In this document: piece after piece, positions 11,971-19,486 of the stretch
How positions within the stretch are numbered: the first letter of the stretch is position 1
Layout of the letters: every line of letters starts with the position of its first letter
Source of the DNA: Nesterenkonia marinintestina
GTDB lineage: Bacteria > Actinomycetota > Actinomycetes > Actinomycetales > Micrococcaceae
Length of the DNA: 53,992 nucleotides
Direction of reading: 5' to 3'
Assembly (NCBI RefSeq): GCF_025420485.1
Contig: NZ_JAOEFD010000015.1
Span: 1-53,992, forward strand
Notes under the pieces: model-generated
The model's database searches: none
Seen by the model: the letters and a program-made list of their open reading frames with translations, nothing else
Told to the model about the DNA's origin: nothing
Translations under genes and position numbers: made by a program

Positions 11971-12376
11971 GCTGCTCCCTCCTGCCGAAGACCTCAGATC
12001 CGACGGGTCACGCCGGCTCGTCCCCCGACCATACCCGCAACCTGTGGATGACGCCTCCGTCAGACCACCGTTCAGCTGTGGACAGCGGTCCAGCTGCGAC
12101 AGTCGCCTCCGAGGGATCCCCGCAGGCACACGGATGCGACATATGACGGCGAGTTCTCCACCGATGTGGAGAAGAAGGGGTCCAAACTGTGGATAACGAG
12201 ACCCGCGCGACGTCGTCTTGACGGGTCCTCGAACCCTGCCCTAGTGTTGACAGGTCGCCCTGACAGCGGAACGGAGTACACTCCTGCCCTCGGGCGACAC
12301 CGATCTGCGGATTCGAGACGGCCCCGACGGGCCCCGTTCCGCACCGATGTCGTGAACCATCCATGGGGAGTACACA
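11971..12376. other. oriC: oriC, dnaA-rpmH arm
   Basis: This divergent gap holds a perfect DnaA box TGTGGATAA (12188-12196), one-mismatch boxes TGTGGATGA (12043-12051) and TGTGGAGAA (12165-12173), and weaker TGTGGACAG near 12077. A TTGACA hexamer lies at 12247-12252 and TACACT at 12277-12282, probably parts of rpmH promoters. Together with the dnaN side, the boxes make a bipartite origin with dnaA between the arms. No coding gene is supported here. Confidence 0.7.
12188..12196 (-). promoter_or_regulatory. perfect DnaA box
   Basis: TGTGGATAA matches the consensus exactly. It lies 15 bases after the one-mismatch box TGTGGAGAA and upstream of rpmH. Confidence 0.8.
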
Positions 12377-12514
12377 GTGAGCAAGCGGACCTTCCAGCCG
12401 AGCAACCGCAAGCGCAGCCGTAAGCACGGCTTCCGTTCCCGTATGCGCACCCGTGCCGGCCGTTCGATCATCTCGACCCGCCGCAACCGGGGACGCAAGG
12501 CGCTCTCGGCCTGA
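12377..12514 (+). CDS. rpmH: 50S ribosomal protein L34
   Basis: 45 residues, beginning [19 protein letters not shown] and ending [10 protein letters not shown] after the GTG start. This is the complete L34 signature: a very basic protein of the large subunit. It is the first gene of the rightward rpmH-rnpA-yidD-yidC-jag-rsmG run and lies divergent from dnaA across oriC, the classical bacterial arrangement. Confidence 0.98.
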   Translation: MSKRTFQPSNRKRSRKHGFRSRMRTRAGRSIISTRRNRGRKALSA

Positions 12515-12656
12515 GACACAGCTTCGGCCGCCACGGCGGCCGCACCACGACGTGAGACCACGTCGAGGAGACGACGGCCCGTCGTCCTCCCCCGGGGGAG
12601 GCGCGGGCCGTTCGTGCATCCGGACCCGCCGCCCCGCACCCCGCCCGAGGAGTCCC

Positions 12657-13133
12657 ATGCTGCCGCGTGAGCACCGCATCATCCGTGGCGCCGACTTCCG
12701 TGCGGTCATGCGGCGCGGGGCTCGCGCCGGTGCCGACACCCTCGTCGTGTCCGTCCGCCTGGCGCCGCGTACCGAGCAGGACTCAGCCGCCTGGCGCTGC
12801 GGGTTCATCGTCTCCAAGGCCGTGGGCAACTCGGTGGTCCGCCACCGCACCCAGCGGCGCCTGCGTCACCTGGTGCGCGACCTGCTCGACGACGCCGACG
12901 GTCCGCTGGGCCGGCTCGACGAGCAGGTCGGAGAGCACACGGACGCGGGCCCCGACGAGGATCAGGGAGACGACGGGAGCAGGCTGCTGTGCGCCGACGT
13001 CGTCGTCCGGGCCCTGCCCGAGATCACCGGACTCGACCACCCGCAGCTGCGCGACGAGCTGGCCGCGGCCGTCCACCGCGCGATCGGCAAGGCCGTCCGT
13101 CGCACCGCCCAGACTCCCGGGCGGTCGCGATGA
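12657..13133 (+). CDS. rnpA: ribonuclease P protein component
   Basis: 158 residues starting [21 protein letters not shown]. RnpA binds the RNase P RNA and helps position the pre-tRNA leader. The RNR-type basic helix is present as [18 protein letters not shown]. Between this helix and the C-terminal helix ([17 protein letters not shown]) lies an acidic insertion (about residues 85-115, [18 protein letters not shown]...DEDQGDDGS), which makes the protein longer than the usual ~120 residues. ATG at 12657 is used because upstream sequence in the same frame is not conserved. The stop overlaps yidD by four bases (ATGA). Confidence 0.95.
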   Translation: MLPREHRIIRGADFRAVMRRGARAGADTLVVSVRLAPRTEQDSAAWRCGFIVSKAVGNSVVRHRTQRRLRHLVRDLLDDADGPLGRLDEQVGEHTDAGPDEDQGDDGSRLLCADVVVRALPEITGLDHPQLRDELAAAVHRAIGKAVRRTAQTPGRSR

Positions 13134-13600
13134 CTGGTCGCACCGCGGCTGATCGGGAGCAGGCCTGGGTCCGCCACAGGGACTTCTACGTCGAGATCGG
13201 CGAACAGCCGGGCGTCCCCGGCCCCATACCGACGCCCGAGGAGCTGCGCCGCCAGCGCTGGGGCTGGTTCCGCAGCGCTCCCTCGGCGGTGCTCGCCGCA
13301 CTGCTGAAGCTCTACCGTCGGCTCATCTCCCCGCTCTACGGCCAGGTCTGCGGCTTCTACCCGAGCTGCTCCGCCTACGGGCTGGAGGCGGTGACCGTCC
13401 ACGGGGCGATCCGCGGCGGCGGGCTGACCGCATGGCGGGTGCTGCGATGCAACCCGTTCACCGGCGGCGGCGTGGATCACGTCCCGCAGGCCGCACGGAT
13501 TTGGCCTGAGGGGTCGACTCCGTCGATCATAGAGACAAACCATCCGCCGATCCCTCCGGATGACGATTGTGCCGCCGCTGAGGCCGAACCCTCAGACTGA
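13130..13600 (+). CDS. yidD: membrane protein insertion efficiency factor YidD
   Basis: 156 residues. The YidD core is plain: [21 protein letters not shown], then [29 protein letters not shown] and GGGVDHVP. The protein is thought to sit on the inner face of the membrane and assist YidC-dependent insertion. An N-terminal extension (residues 1-50, [20 protein letters not shown]) and an acidic tail make it longer than typical ~80-residue members. The ATG at 13130 overlaps the rnpA stop (ATGA), so expression is coupled. yidC follows after 116 bases. Confidence 0.94.
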   Translation: MTGRTAADREQAWVRHRDFYVEIGEQPGVPGPIPTPEELRRQRWGWFRSAPSAVLAALLKLYRRLISPLYGQVCGFYPSCSAYGLEAVTVHGAIRGGGLTAWRVLRCNPFTGGGVDHVPQAARIWPEGSTPSIIETNHPPIPPDDDCAAAEAEPSD

Positions 13601-13716
13601 CCGGTCAGAGACGGTCTGACCTGCGCAGACGAGTTCCGACTCGTCGGCACCGTCGATTCCGGAGTGCCGGGCACGCACGCGCATGGACGCCCGGCGATCA
13701 CGACTCTGAGAGACAC

Positions 13717-14694
13717 ATGGGCTTCTTCGACACACTCCTGCTCCCGTTCACCTGGGCGGTCTCCTGGCTGTTGAGCATGTTCCACAACCTGCTCACACTG
13801 TTCAGCGACGACGGCGACTGGGCCGATTCGGGCTGGAACTGGACGATCTCCATCGTGATGCTGGTGATCGTCATCCGCATCATCCTCATCCCGCTGTTCG
13901 TCCGGCAGATCAAGTCGCAGCGCGGCATGCAGGAGATCCAGCCGGAGGTCCAGAAGCTCCAGGCCAAGTACAAGGGGAAGAAGGACCCGGTCTCCCGCCA
14001 GGCGATGGCGCAGGAGCAGCAGGCGCTGTTCAAGAAGCACAAGGTCAACCCCTTCATGATGTGCTTGCCCATCCTGGCGCAGATGCCCATCTTCTTGGCG
14101 CTGTTCTGGATGCTCAACCGCATGCGGCAGGAGCAGTACCAGCAGGAGGGCTACGGAGCCCTCTCCGCCTCCGAGGTCCAGTCCTTCGACAACTCGGAGA
14201 TCTTCGGCGTCGGCATGTCGGACATCTTCCTGCCGGCCTTCAACTCCAGCCCGACCGAGTGGAACGTCATCATCCTCACCGCGGTGATGATCGTGACCAT
14301 GGTGCTCACCCAGTTCTTCACCCAGAAGCAGCTGATGAGCAAGAACATGTCCGAGGCCGCCATGACCGGCCAGGCCGCGCAGATGCAGAAGGTCATGCTC
14401 TACGCGCTGCCCCTGGTCTTCGTCATCGGTGGTGTGAACTTCCCCGTCGGTGTGCTGATCTACTGGACCGCGACCAACTTCTGGACCATGGGTCAGCAGT
14501 GGTGGGTCATCCGCAACAACCCGACCCCGGGCTCCCAGGCCGAGAAGGAGCTCAACCTGCGTCGGGCCGCCCGCGGACTGCCCCCGATCCACGAGAAGAA
14601 GGGTGAGGCCGAGCAGGCCGAGGAGAAGCCCAAGCCCAGCGGCAAGCACCTGGGACAGAACGCGCAGCCCTCCCGCAAGAAGAGGAAGAAGTGA
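13717..14694 (+). CDS. yidC: membrane protein insertase YidC
   Basis: 325 residues, Oxa1/YidC/Alb3 family, Gram-positive type without the large periplasmic domain. Transmembrane segments are visible near residues 5-25, 40-60 (WTISIVMLVIVIRIILIPLF), 110-130, 180-200 and 225-255. The conserved groove arginine is in the RIILIPLFVRQIKSQR region. It ends in a highly basic tail (SRKKRKK) that probably contacts ribosomes. It works with the SecYEG translocon or alone to insert membrane proteins. Downstream jag is two bases away and probably cotranscribed. Confidence 0.97.
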   Translation: MGFFDTLLLPFTWAVSWLLSMFHNLLTLFSDDGDWADSGWNWTISIVMLVIVIRIILIPLFVRQIKSQRGMQEIQPEVQKLQAKYKGKKDPVSRQAMAQEQQALFKKHKVNPFMMCLPILAQMPIFLALFWMLNRMRQEQYQQEGYGALSASEVQSFDNSEIFGVGMSDIFLPAFNSSPTEWNVIILTAVMIVTMVLTQFFTQKQLMSKNMSEAAMTGQAAQMQKVMLYALPLVFVIGGVNFPVGVLIYWTATNFWTMGQQWWVIRNNPTPGSQAEKELNLRRAARGLPPIHEKKGEAEQAEEKPKPSGKHLGQNAQPSRKKRKK

Positions 14695-14696
14695 CG

Positions 14697-15350
14697 ATGA
14701 GCGACACGCAGACCGAGACGCACGACGCGGAGCAGGCACCGCAGGAGACGACCGAGCAGGAGACGACCGAGCAGGTGCCGCAGGAGACCGGCGACGCCGA
14801 CGAGGCGCCCCAGGAGCCCACCGCCGGTGAGACGCAGGACTCCGCCGAGCAGGACGAAGACCAGCAGGACGGGGACGCGCAGGAGAGCGGTGCCGAGGAC
14901 GAGGGCGACATCGCCGCCGACTACCTCGAAGAGCTGCTGGACATCGTGGACCTCGACGGCGACATCGACATCGAGGTCCGTGGGGACCGCACATTCATCT
15001 CCGTGGTGGCCGAGGGGGACTCCGATGAGCTGGAGGACTTGGTCGGACGCCGCGGAGAGGTGCTCGACGCCCTCCAGGAGCTCACCCGTCTGGCCGTGCT
15101 CACCGCCACCGGCAGCCGCACCCGACTGGTCCTGGACATCGCCGGTCGCCGAGAGGAGCGTCAGCAGGAGCTCAAGGAGCTCGCCGACGACGCCGTCGCC
15201 AAAGTCCGGGACCACGGGGAGAAGGTCCACCTGGAGCCGATGAGCGCCTATGAGCGCAAGATCGTCCATGACTTCATCGCCGACGAGGACCTGGTCAGTG
15301 AGTCCGAGGGCGAGGGCAAGCGACGCCACGTCGTCGTCTCGGCCTCCTGA
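14697..15350 (+). CDS. jag: Jag/KhpB-type RNA-binding protein
   Basis: 217 residues. An acidic Gln/Glu/Asp-rich N-terminal region of about 70 residues precedes the Jag KH domain (AADYLEELLDIVDLDGDIDIEV, then LIGRRGE-like LVGRRGEVLDALQELTRLAV). The C-terminal R3H-type motif is ERKIVHDFI (Arg-x3-His), followed by GKRRHVVVSAS. Family members bind RNA and affect envelope growth in Gram-positive bacteria. ATG at 14697 is preferred over GTG at 14691 because GAGGAAG lies 8 bases upstream of the ATG; the GTG would overlap the yidC stop. Order yidC-jag-rsmG is conserved. Confidence 0.93.
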   Translation: MSDTQTETHDAEQAPQETTEQETTEQVPQETGDADEAPQEPTAGETQDSAEQDEDQQDGDAQESGAEDEGDIAADYLEELLDIVDLDGDIDIEVRGDRTFISVVAEGDSDELEDLVGRRGEVLDALQELTRLAVLTATGSRTRLVLDIAGRREERQQELKELADDAVAKVRDHGEKVHLEPMSAYERKIVHDFIADEDLVSESEGEGKRRHVVVSAS

Positions 15351-15400
15351 CACCGCCGGACCGACAGCCACACCGCCGGCAGGAGGCCGGACCGACTCCC

Positions 15401-16087
15401 ATGAGCACTGAGACACCGCAGCCGGAGGAGGGACTGCCCGAGCAGGGCGGTCCGCCCCCGGAGATGACGGCGGCCGAACGCTCGGCCGCCGAGGCGATCT
15501 TCGGCGACCGGCTTCCGCTGGTCGAACGCTACGTGGAGCATCTGTGCTCCACCGGCCTCGAGCATGGGCTGCTGGGCCCCCGGGAGATTCCCCGCATGTG
15601 GTCCCGCCATGTCCTCAACTGTGCGGTCCTGGGCGCAGAGCTCCCTTCCGGAGGAACCGTCGCCGACGTCGGATCGGGTGCAGGTCTGCCCGGCATCGCA
15701 CTGGCCTTGGTCCGTGACGACGTGGACTTCCAGCTCATCGAGCCCATGGAACGCCGCGTGCAGTGGATGGACACGGTGATCCGGGACCTGGGTCTCAGCA
15801 ATGTGGAGCTCATCCGCGCACGTGCCGAAGAGGTCAGCGACGAGGTGATGGCCGATGTGGTCACCGCACGCGCGGTGTCAGCATTGAAGAAGCTTTTGCC
15901 ACTGACAGTTCCGCTGCTCGACGACGACGGCGAACTGATGCTGATCAAGGGGCGCAGCGCTGCGGACGAGATCGAGGCCGCCGGCAAGGCGCTGTCCCGG
16001 CATCGGATGCGGAGACCGGAGATCATGCTCTTAGGTGAGGACCTGCTCGATGAGCCGACCACGGTCGTGCGGATCCGCCGTCGCTGA
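15401..16087 (+). CDS. rsmG: 16S rRNA (guanine527-N7)-methyltransferase
   Basis: 228 residues, RsmG/GidB family, which methylates N7 of G527 in 16S rRNA; loss in other bacteria gives low-level streptomycin resistance. The SAM-binding loop is VADVGSGAGLPGIALAL, with the conserved MWSRHVLNC before it and NVELIRARAEEV, TARAVSAL and LMLIKGRSA after it. The N-terminal ~25 residues are a poorly conserved acidic extension. The ATG at 15401 has AGGAGG upstream. Last gene before the parAB segregation locus. Confidence 0.96.
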   Translation: MSTETPQPEEGLPEQGGPPPEMTAAERSAAEAIFGDRLPLVERYVEHLCSTGLEHGLLGPREIPRMWSRHVLNCAVLGAELPSGGTVADVGSGAGLPGIALALVRDDVDFQLIEPMERRVQWMDTVIRDLGLSNVELIRARAEEVSDEVMADVVTARAVSALKKLLPLTVPLLDDDGELMLIKGRSAADEIEAAGKALSRHRMRRPEIMLLGEDLLDEPTTVVRIRRR

Positions 16088-16182
16088 GTACACGCAGCAC
16101 GGGGCAGAACAGCGGCAAGATCGGACAGAGTTGCGACGGAGTCGTGATCGTCCCAGGTCAGAGCCATGCCGTAGACGTGCCC

Positions 16183-16188
16183 TAGACT
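16183..16188 (+). promoter_or_regulatory. candidate -10 upstream of parA
   Basis: TAGACT is followed after six bases by ATG at 16195. The start point would be at or near 16195, either giving parA a ~60-base leader or driving a leaderless short frame (16195-16314). Confidence 0.45.
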
Positions 16189-16194
16189 CGATCG

Positions 16195-16314
16195 ATGGAT
16201 GAACCGCCTCGGGCGGAGCAGACCGCAGCACAGCTGAGAGAGGAAGTGCCCCAGTGGCAGGTCAGGATGTTTCACGGGAAACGGTCGCCCAGAGCACCGA
16301 CAGCGGATCAGTGA
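16195..16314 (+). CDS. possible leaderless 39-residue leader ORF overlapping parA
   Basis: ATG at 16195, six bases after a TAGACT box, opens a 39-codon frame (MDEPPRAEQTAAQLREEV...) that ends at TGA 16312-16314 inside the parA coding region in another frame. It resembles no protein I know. If the mRNA begins at the ATG, it would be translated by the leaderless route and could influence parA start use. It may equally be a chance frame in the parA leader. Confidence 0.2.
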   Translation: MDEPPRAEQTAAQLREEVPQWQVRMFHGKRSPRAPTADQ

Positions 16315-17216
16315 TCGACGGCGTCGACGCCTCCTCCCCCCTCGGAGCCGAACTGGCTCAGGAGAACCGGCGTCGCCGGGCCCTGGCTGAGACCACCCTT
16401 CAGCGTCCGAAGCAGCCCCGCGTCCTGACGGTCTCCAACCAGAAGGGCGGAGTCGGCAAGACCACGACCACGGTGAACCTGGCGGCGGCCCTGGCCGATC
16501 AGGGGTTCAACGTGCTCGTCGTCGACATCGACCCGCAGGGCAACTCGTCCACCGCACTGGGCATCCCGCACGGCACGGACCGGGATTCGATCTACGAGGT
16601 CCTCATCGAGGACTTCCCGATCTCGGATGTCATCCAGGACTGCCCCGACGTCAACCGCCTGCAGGTGGTCCCGGCGACCATCGACCTGGCCGGTGCGGAG
16701 ATCGAGCTGGTCTCCCTGGTGGCTCGTGAACAGCGGCTGCAGAGGGCGCTGAAGTCCTACCACGAGTACCGAGAGGCTCAAGGACTGGAGCGCCTGGACT
16801 ACGTCTTCGTCGACTGCCCGCCCTCTCTGGGGCTGCTCACCGTGAACGCACTGGTCGCCGCACGTGAGGTCCTGATCCCCATCCAGTGCGAGTACTACGC
16901 GCTGGAGGGACTGAGCCAGCTGCTCCGGAACATCGAGATGATCCAGAAGCACCTCAACAATGAGTTGGAGATCTCCACGATCCTCCTCACCATGTACGAC
17001 GGTCGCACACGGTTGGCGGCTCAGGTGGCCGAGGAGGTCCGTGAGTACTTCCCCGACAACGTCCTGAACACCCTGATCCCACGCAACGTCCGAATCTCCG
17101 AAGCCCCGTCGTATCAGCAGAGCGTCATCAGCTACGACCCGACGTCGACGGGTGCGTTGGCCTATCTTGAGGCTGCCGCCGAGATCTCGACGCGAGGAGT
17201 CGAGCAGAACCGCTGA
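16254..17216 (+). CDS. parA: chromosome partitioning ATPase ParA
   Basis: 320 residues, a Walker-type ATPase that binds DNA nonspecifically when ATP-bound and moves ParB-parS complexes. The deviant Walker A is KGGVGKTTT, Walker A' is VVDIDPQGNSSTALG and Walker B is DYVFVDCPPSLGLLTVNAL. GTG at 16254 has AGAGGAAG 8-10 bases upstream. The N-terminal codons 4-8 (DVSRET) are themselves a parS-like sequence. A terminator-like hairpin lies between this gene and parB. Confidence 0.96.
   Translation: MAGQDVSRETVAQSTDSGSVIDGVDASSPLGAELAQENRRRRALAETTLQRPKQPRVLTVSNQKGGVGKTTTTVNLAAALADQGFNVLVVDIDPQGNSSTALGIPHGTDRDSIYEVLIEDFPISDVIQDCPDVNRLQVVPATIDLAGAEIELVSLVAREQRLQRALKSYHEYREAQGLERLDYVFVDCPPSLGLLTVNALVAAREVLIPIQCEYYALEGLSQLLRNIEMIQKHLNNELEISTILLTMYDGRTRLAAQVAEEVREYFPDNVLNTLIPRNVRISEAPSYQQSVISYDPTSTGALAYLEAAAEISTRGVEQNR
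16268..16283. other. parS-like site 1
   Basis: TGTTTCACGGGAAACG matches 14 of 16 bases of the consensus TGTTTCACGTGAAACA. It lies in the first codons of parA and encodes V-S-R-E-T. Confidence 0.8.
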
Positions 17217-17260
17217 CCCTCGTGGCGGCAGGATCGTCGACACCTGCCCCGAATCGATGA

Positions 17261-17290
17261 CGCGCCCCCATCTGCACAGATGGAGGCGCG
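17261..17290 (+). terminator. hairpin between parA and parB
   Basis: CGCGCC-C-CCATCTG pairs with CAGATGG-A-GGCGCG, a 14-position stem with one C-A mismatch and a 2-base gap. It begins 44 bases after parA and is followed by TCTGTGTTTC, which overlaps parS site 2. Probably a terminator or an mRNA-stabilising hairpin. Confidence 0.5.
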
Positions 17291-17294
17291 TCTG

Positions 17295-17310
17295 TGTTTC
17301 ACGTGGAACA
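17295..17310. other. parS-like site 2
   Basis: TGTTTCACGTGGAACA matches 15 of 16 consensus bases. It lies in the parA-parB gap, just after the hairpin. Confidence 0.92.
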
Positions 17311-17353
17311 TGCCTGGTTGATCAGGTTGACCGATCAGGGATCAGCGATGTGT

Positions 17354-17369
17354 GGTTCCACGTGAAACG
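17354..17369. other. parS-like site 3 (weaker)
   Basis: GGTTCCACGTGAAACG matches 13 of 16 consensus bases around an intact CACGTG core. In the parA-parB gap. Confidence 0.65.
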
Positions 17370-17411
17370 TGTGCGGCGACGGTCATTCGGCTCGCCAGGG
17401 GACGCGATGGA

Positions 17412-17427
17412 TGTTTCCCGTGAAACA
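17412..17427. other. parS-like site 4
   Basis: TGTTTCCCGTGAAACA matches 15 of 16 consensus bases. In the parA-parB gap, about 110 bases before the parB start. Confidence 0.9.
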
Positions 17428-17535
17428 TGCAGGATGTGTCTGGACTCCGAGGTCCCCTCAGTTCTCGCATCACTCACTAGAATGGGTGGTCGATGCTGCG
17501 GATCCCATGGGGTCACCGAGGAAGGGACGATCTGG

Positions 17536-19017
17536 ATGAGTGAACGGCGACGGCGGGGACTGGGTCGGGGACTCGGTGCCCTCATCAACAGCGATTCGCG
17601 TGAACTGGAGGCGGAACAGGCCGAGGTGGAGGCGGATCAGCCCGCCCAGTCGGGGCAGACCACTGTGGCTCAGGCCGGACAGGACTCTCCTGCAGGTTCG
17701 CCGGGGCCAGAGACTGCACCTGGTGTTTCACGTGGAACAGACGCTGACGATGTGACGAACGCCGAACACGTCTCGGCAGACGACGGCAGTGCCGAGCGGC
17801 GTCGCTCTGAGCCAGAACCGGCACCGTCGCAGCAGAAGCCATCGGAGTCGGCGACTGATACGGCATCGGATGTTCCACGTGAAACGGAGACCACGGATCC
17901 TGCCCGCCCCATCGACGTGTTCTTCTCGGCGAAGTCGCACCTCGGGACACGCCGGATCACACGTGAGGACAGCTCCTCGCTGCCGCGGACCAGTGCTCGT
18001 CGGACTCCCGGCGCGGCGCGGGCTGAGATGCCAGAGATTCGAGGGGCACGTTCCTCAGCCAGTGCACGGTCGGCGGAATCCCCGTCAGCACCGGGAAGAG
18101 CGTCAGAGGCTAATGACTATGAAGACTATGACACGCATGCAGTGAGCAGAGAACGCTCGGCATGGACCGAGGCGGTCGCCGACTCGGGGACGAACACCGT
18201 CGACGGCGCAGAGTTTCGGGCCGTGCCGGTGGCGAGCATCTCGCCCAATCCTCGTCAGCCGCGCACGGAGTTCGACGAGGAGCACATGGATGAGCTCGTC
18301 CACTCGGTGCGGGAGATCGGTGTGCTCCAACCGGTGGTGGTCCGAGTACTGGAGGACGACACCTTCGAACTCGTCATGGGTGAGCGTCGCTGGAGGGCTT
18401 CCAAGCAGGCCGGCCTGGAGACGATCCCGGCGATCATCCGCTCCACCAAGGACGATGAGCTGCTCAGGGACGCGCTGCTGGAGAATATCCATCGTTCACA
18501 GCTGAATCCGCTGGAGGAGGCGGCCGCCTACCGCCAGCTCCTCGACGACTTCTCCTGCACCCAGGACGAGCTGTCCTCCCGCATCGGACGATCCCGACCA
18601 CAGATCAGCAATACGCTCCGTCTGCTCAAGCTGCCGCCGAAGGTGCAGCGTCGTGTGGCGGCCGGGGTGCTGTCCTCGGGACATGCTCGCGCCCTGCTGA
18701 GTCTGGACTCCGAAGAGTCCATGGATGCACTGGCGCAGCGGATCGTGGCCGAGGGTCTGTCCGTACGTGCCACCGAAGAGGCGGTCACGGTGGCCAAGCA
18801 GCAGGACGAGGGTGTTTCACGTGGAACCACCGATCGGCTGCCGTCGACCGCGCGGTACCAGCAGCTGGATGAGTACGCCGATGCGCTCACGGATCGGCTC
18901 GACACCCAGGTGAAGATCACCCTGGGGGCGAAGAAGGGGCGGATCGCCATCGACTTCGGCTCGATCGAGGACCTGCACCGCCTCATGGAGATGATGGGCC
19001 CCGGCGCCCGAGCCTGA
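17536..19017 (+). CDS. parB: chromosome partitioning protein ParB
   Basis: 493 residues, a CTP-dependent DNA clamp that loads at parS. The N-terminal ParA-contacting motif is GLGRGLGALI (8-17). It is followed by an unusually long, low-complexity linker to about residue 227, containing the conserved PIDVFF island near 130. The CTPase domain includes ISPNPRQPRTEF and MGERRWRASKQAG. The helix-turn-helix is SRIGRSRPQISNTLRLLKLP, and the C-terminal dimerisation segment ends the protein. Most ParB proteins are 280-400 residues. Start ATG 17536 has GAGGAAGGGA 8-10 bases before it. Three parS-like sites lie inside the gene. Confidence 0.96.
   Translation: MSERRRRGLGRGLGALINSDSRELEAEQAEVEADQPAQSGQTTVAQAGQDSPAGSPGPETAPGVSRGTDADDVTNAEHVSADDGSAERRRSEPEPAPSQQKPSESATDTASDVPRETETTDPARPIDVFFSAKSHLGTRRITREDSSSLPRTSARRTPGAARAEMPEIRGARSSASARSAESPSAPGRASEANDYEDYDTHAVSRERSAWTEAVADSGTNTVDGAEFRAVPVASISPNPRQPRTEFDEEHMDELVHSVREIGVLQPVVVRVLEDDTFELVMGERRWRASKQAGLETIPAIIRSTKDDELLRDALLENIHRSQLNPLEEAAAYRQLLDDFSCTQDELSSRIGRSRPQISNTLRLLKLPPKVQRRVAAGVLSSGHARALLSLDSEESMDALAQRIVAEGLSVRATEEAVTVAKQQDEGVSRGTTDRLPSTARYQQLDEYADALTDRLDTQVKITLGAKKGRIAIDFGSIEDLHRLMEMMGPGARA
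17724..17739. other. parS-like site 5 (inside parB)
   Basis: TGTTTCACGTGGAACA matches 15 of 16 consensus bases, identical to site 2. In the parB linker it encodes G-V-S-R-G-T. Confidence 0.92.
17871..17886. other. parS-like site 6 (inside parB)
   Basis: TGTTCCACGTGAAACG matches 14 of 16 consensus bases and encodes D-V-P-R-E-T in the parB linker. Confidence 0.85.
18813..18828. other. parS-like site 7 (inside parB)
   Basis: TGTTTCACGTGGAACC matches 14 of 16 consensus bases and encodes G-V-S-R-G-T between the HTH and the C-terminal dimerisation region. Confidence 0.85.
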
Positions 19018-19033
19018 GAAGGTCCCCCGGACG

Positions 19034-19078
19034 ACGGAGGCCCCGCAGCGATTCTCATGATCGCTGCGGGGCCTCCGT
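19034..19078. terminator. bidirectional terminator parB/trxA
   Basis: A perfect 19-bp stem (19034-19052 with 19060-19078, beginning ACGGAGGCCCCG) and 7-base loop TCTCATG lies between the convergent parB and trxA genes. The stem strength and position support termination in both directions. Confidence 0.85.
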
Positions 19079-19101
19079 CTGTGGGGGCGTCGTACCGAGG
19101 C

Positions 19102-19428
19102 TCAGCCGAGGAAGTCGGCGAACTCCTCCTCCATCGCACCCTTGGGCTTGGCACCGATGGAGGTGTGGACGTGCTCGCCGTCCTTGAAGCCGTACACCGC
19201 CGGAATGGAGGTGATGCCGAACTTCGCGGCGATTCCGGGGTTGTCGTCCACGTTGACCTTCACGACCTCGACCTTCTCGGCGTGCTCGTCGGCGATCTGC
19301 TCGAGGATGGGGGTCAGCTGGCGGCAGGGACCGCACCACTCGGCCCAGAAGTCCACGATCACAGGCTTCTCAGCCTGCAGGACGTCCTGGTCGAAGCTGT
19401 CGTCAGTCACATTCTTCAGGTCTGTCAT
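19102..19428 (-). CDS. trxA: thioredoxin
   Basis: 108 residues, full length. The active site is WCGPC at residues 31-35, preceded by VIVDFWAE. The cis-proline loop is GITSIPAVYGFKDG. It reduces protein disulfides and is recycled by the thioredoxin reductase encoded immediately upstream (58-base gap), with which it probably forms an operon. The ATG at 19428 has AAGGATC upstream on the minus strand. Confidence 0.97.
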   Translation of the reverse strand: MTDLKNVTDDSFDQDVLQAEKPVIVDFWAEWCGPCRQLTPILEQIADEHAEKVEVVKVNVDDNPGIAAKFGITSIPAVYGFKDGEHVHTSIGAKPKGAMEEEFADFLG

Positions 19429-19486
19429 GATCAGATCCTTTCAGCGGCAGGGGTACTCAGGTCGGTAGTGCGGTCGGCGCCCGTCC

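Noticed and set aside
12247-12282. TTGACA/TACACT as one rpmH promoter
   Set aside because: The 24-base spacer is too long for a single sigma-70 promoter; they may belong to different promoters.
13477-14994. 505-codon minus-strand frame opposite yidC
   Set aside because: Shadow; composition not protein-like and yidC is clear.
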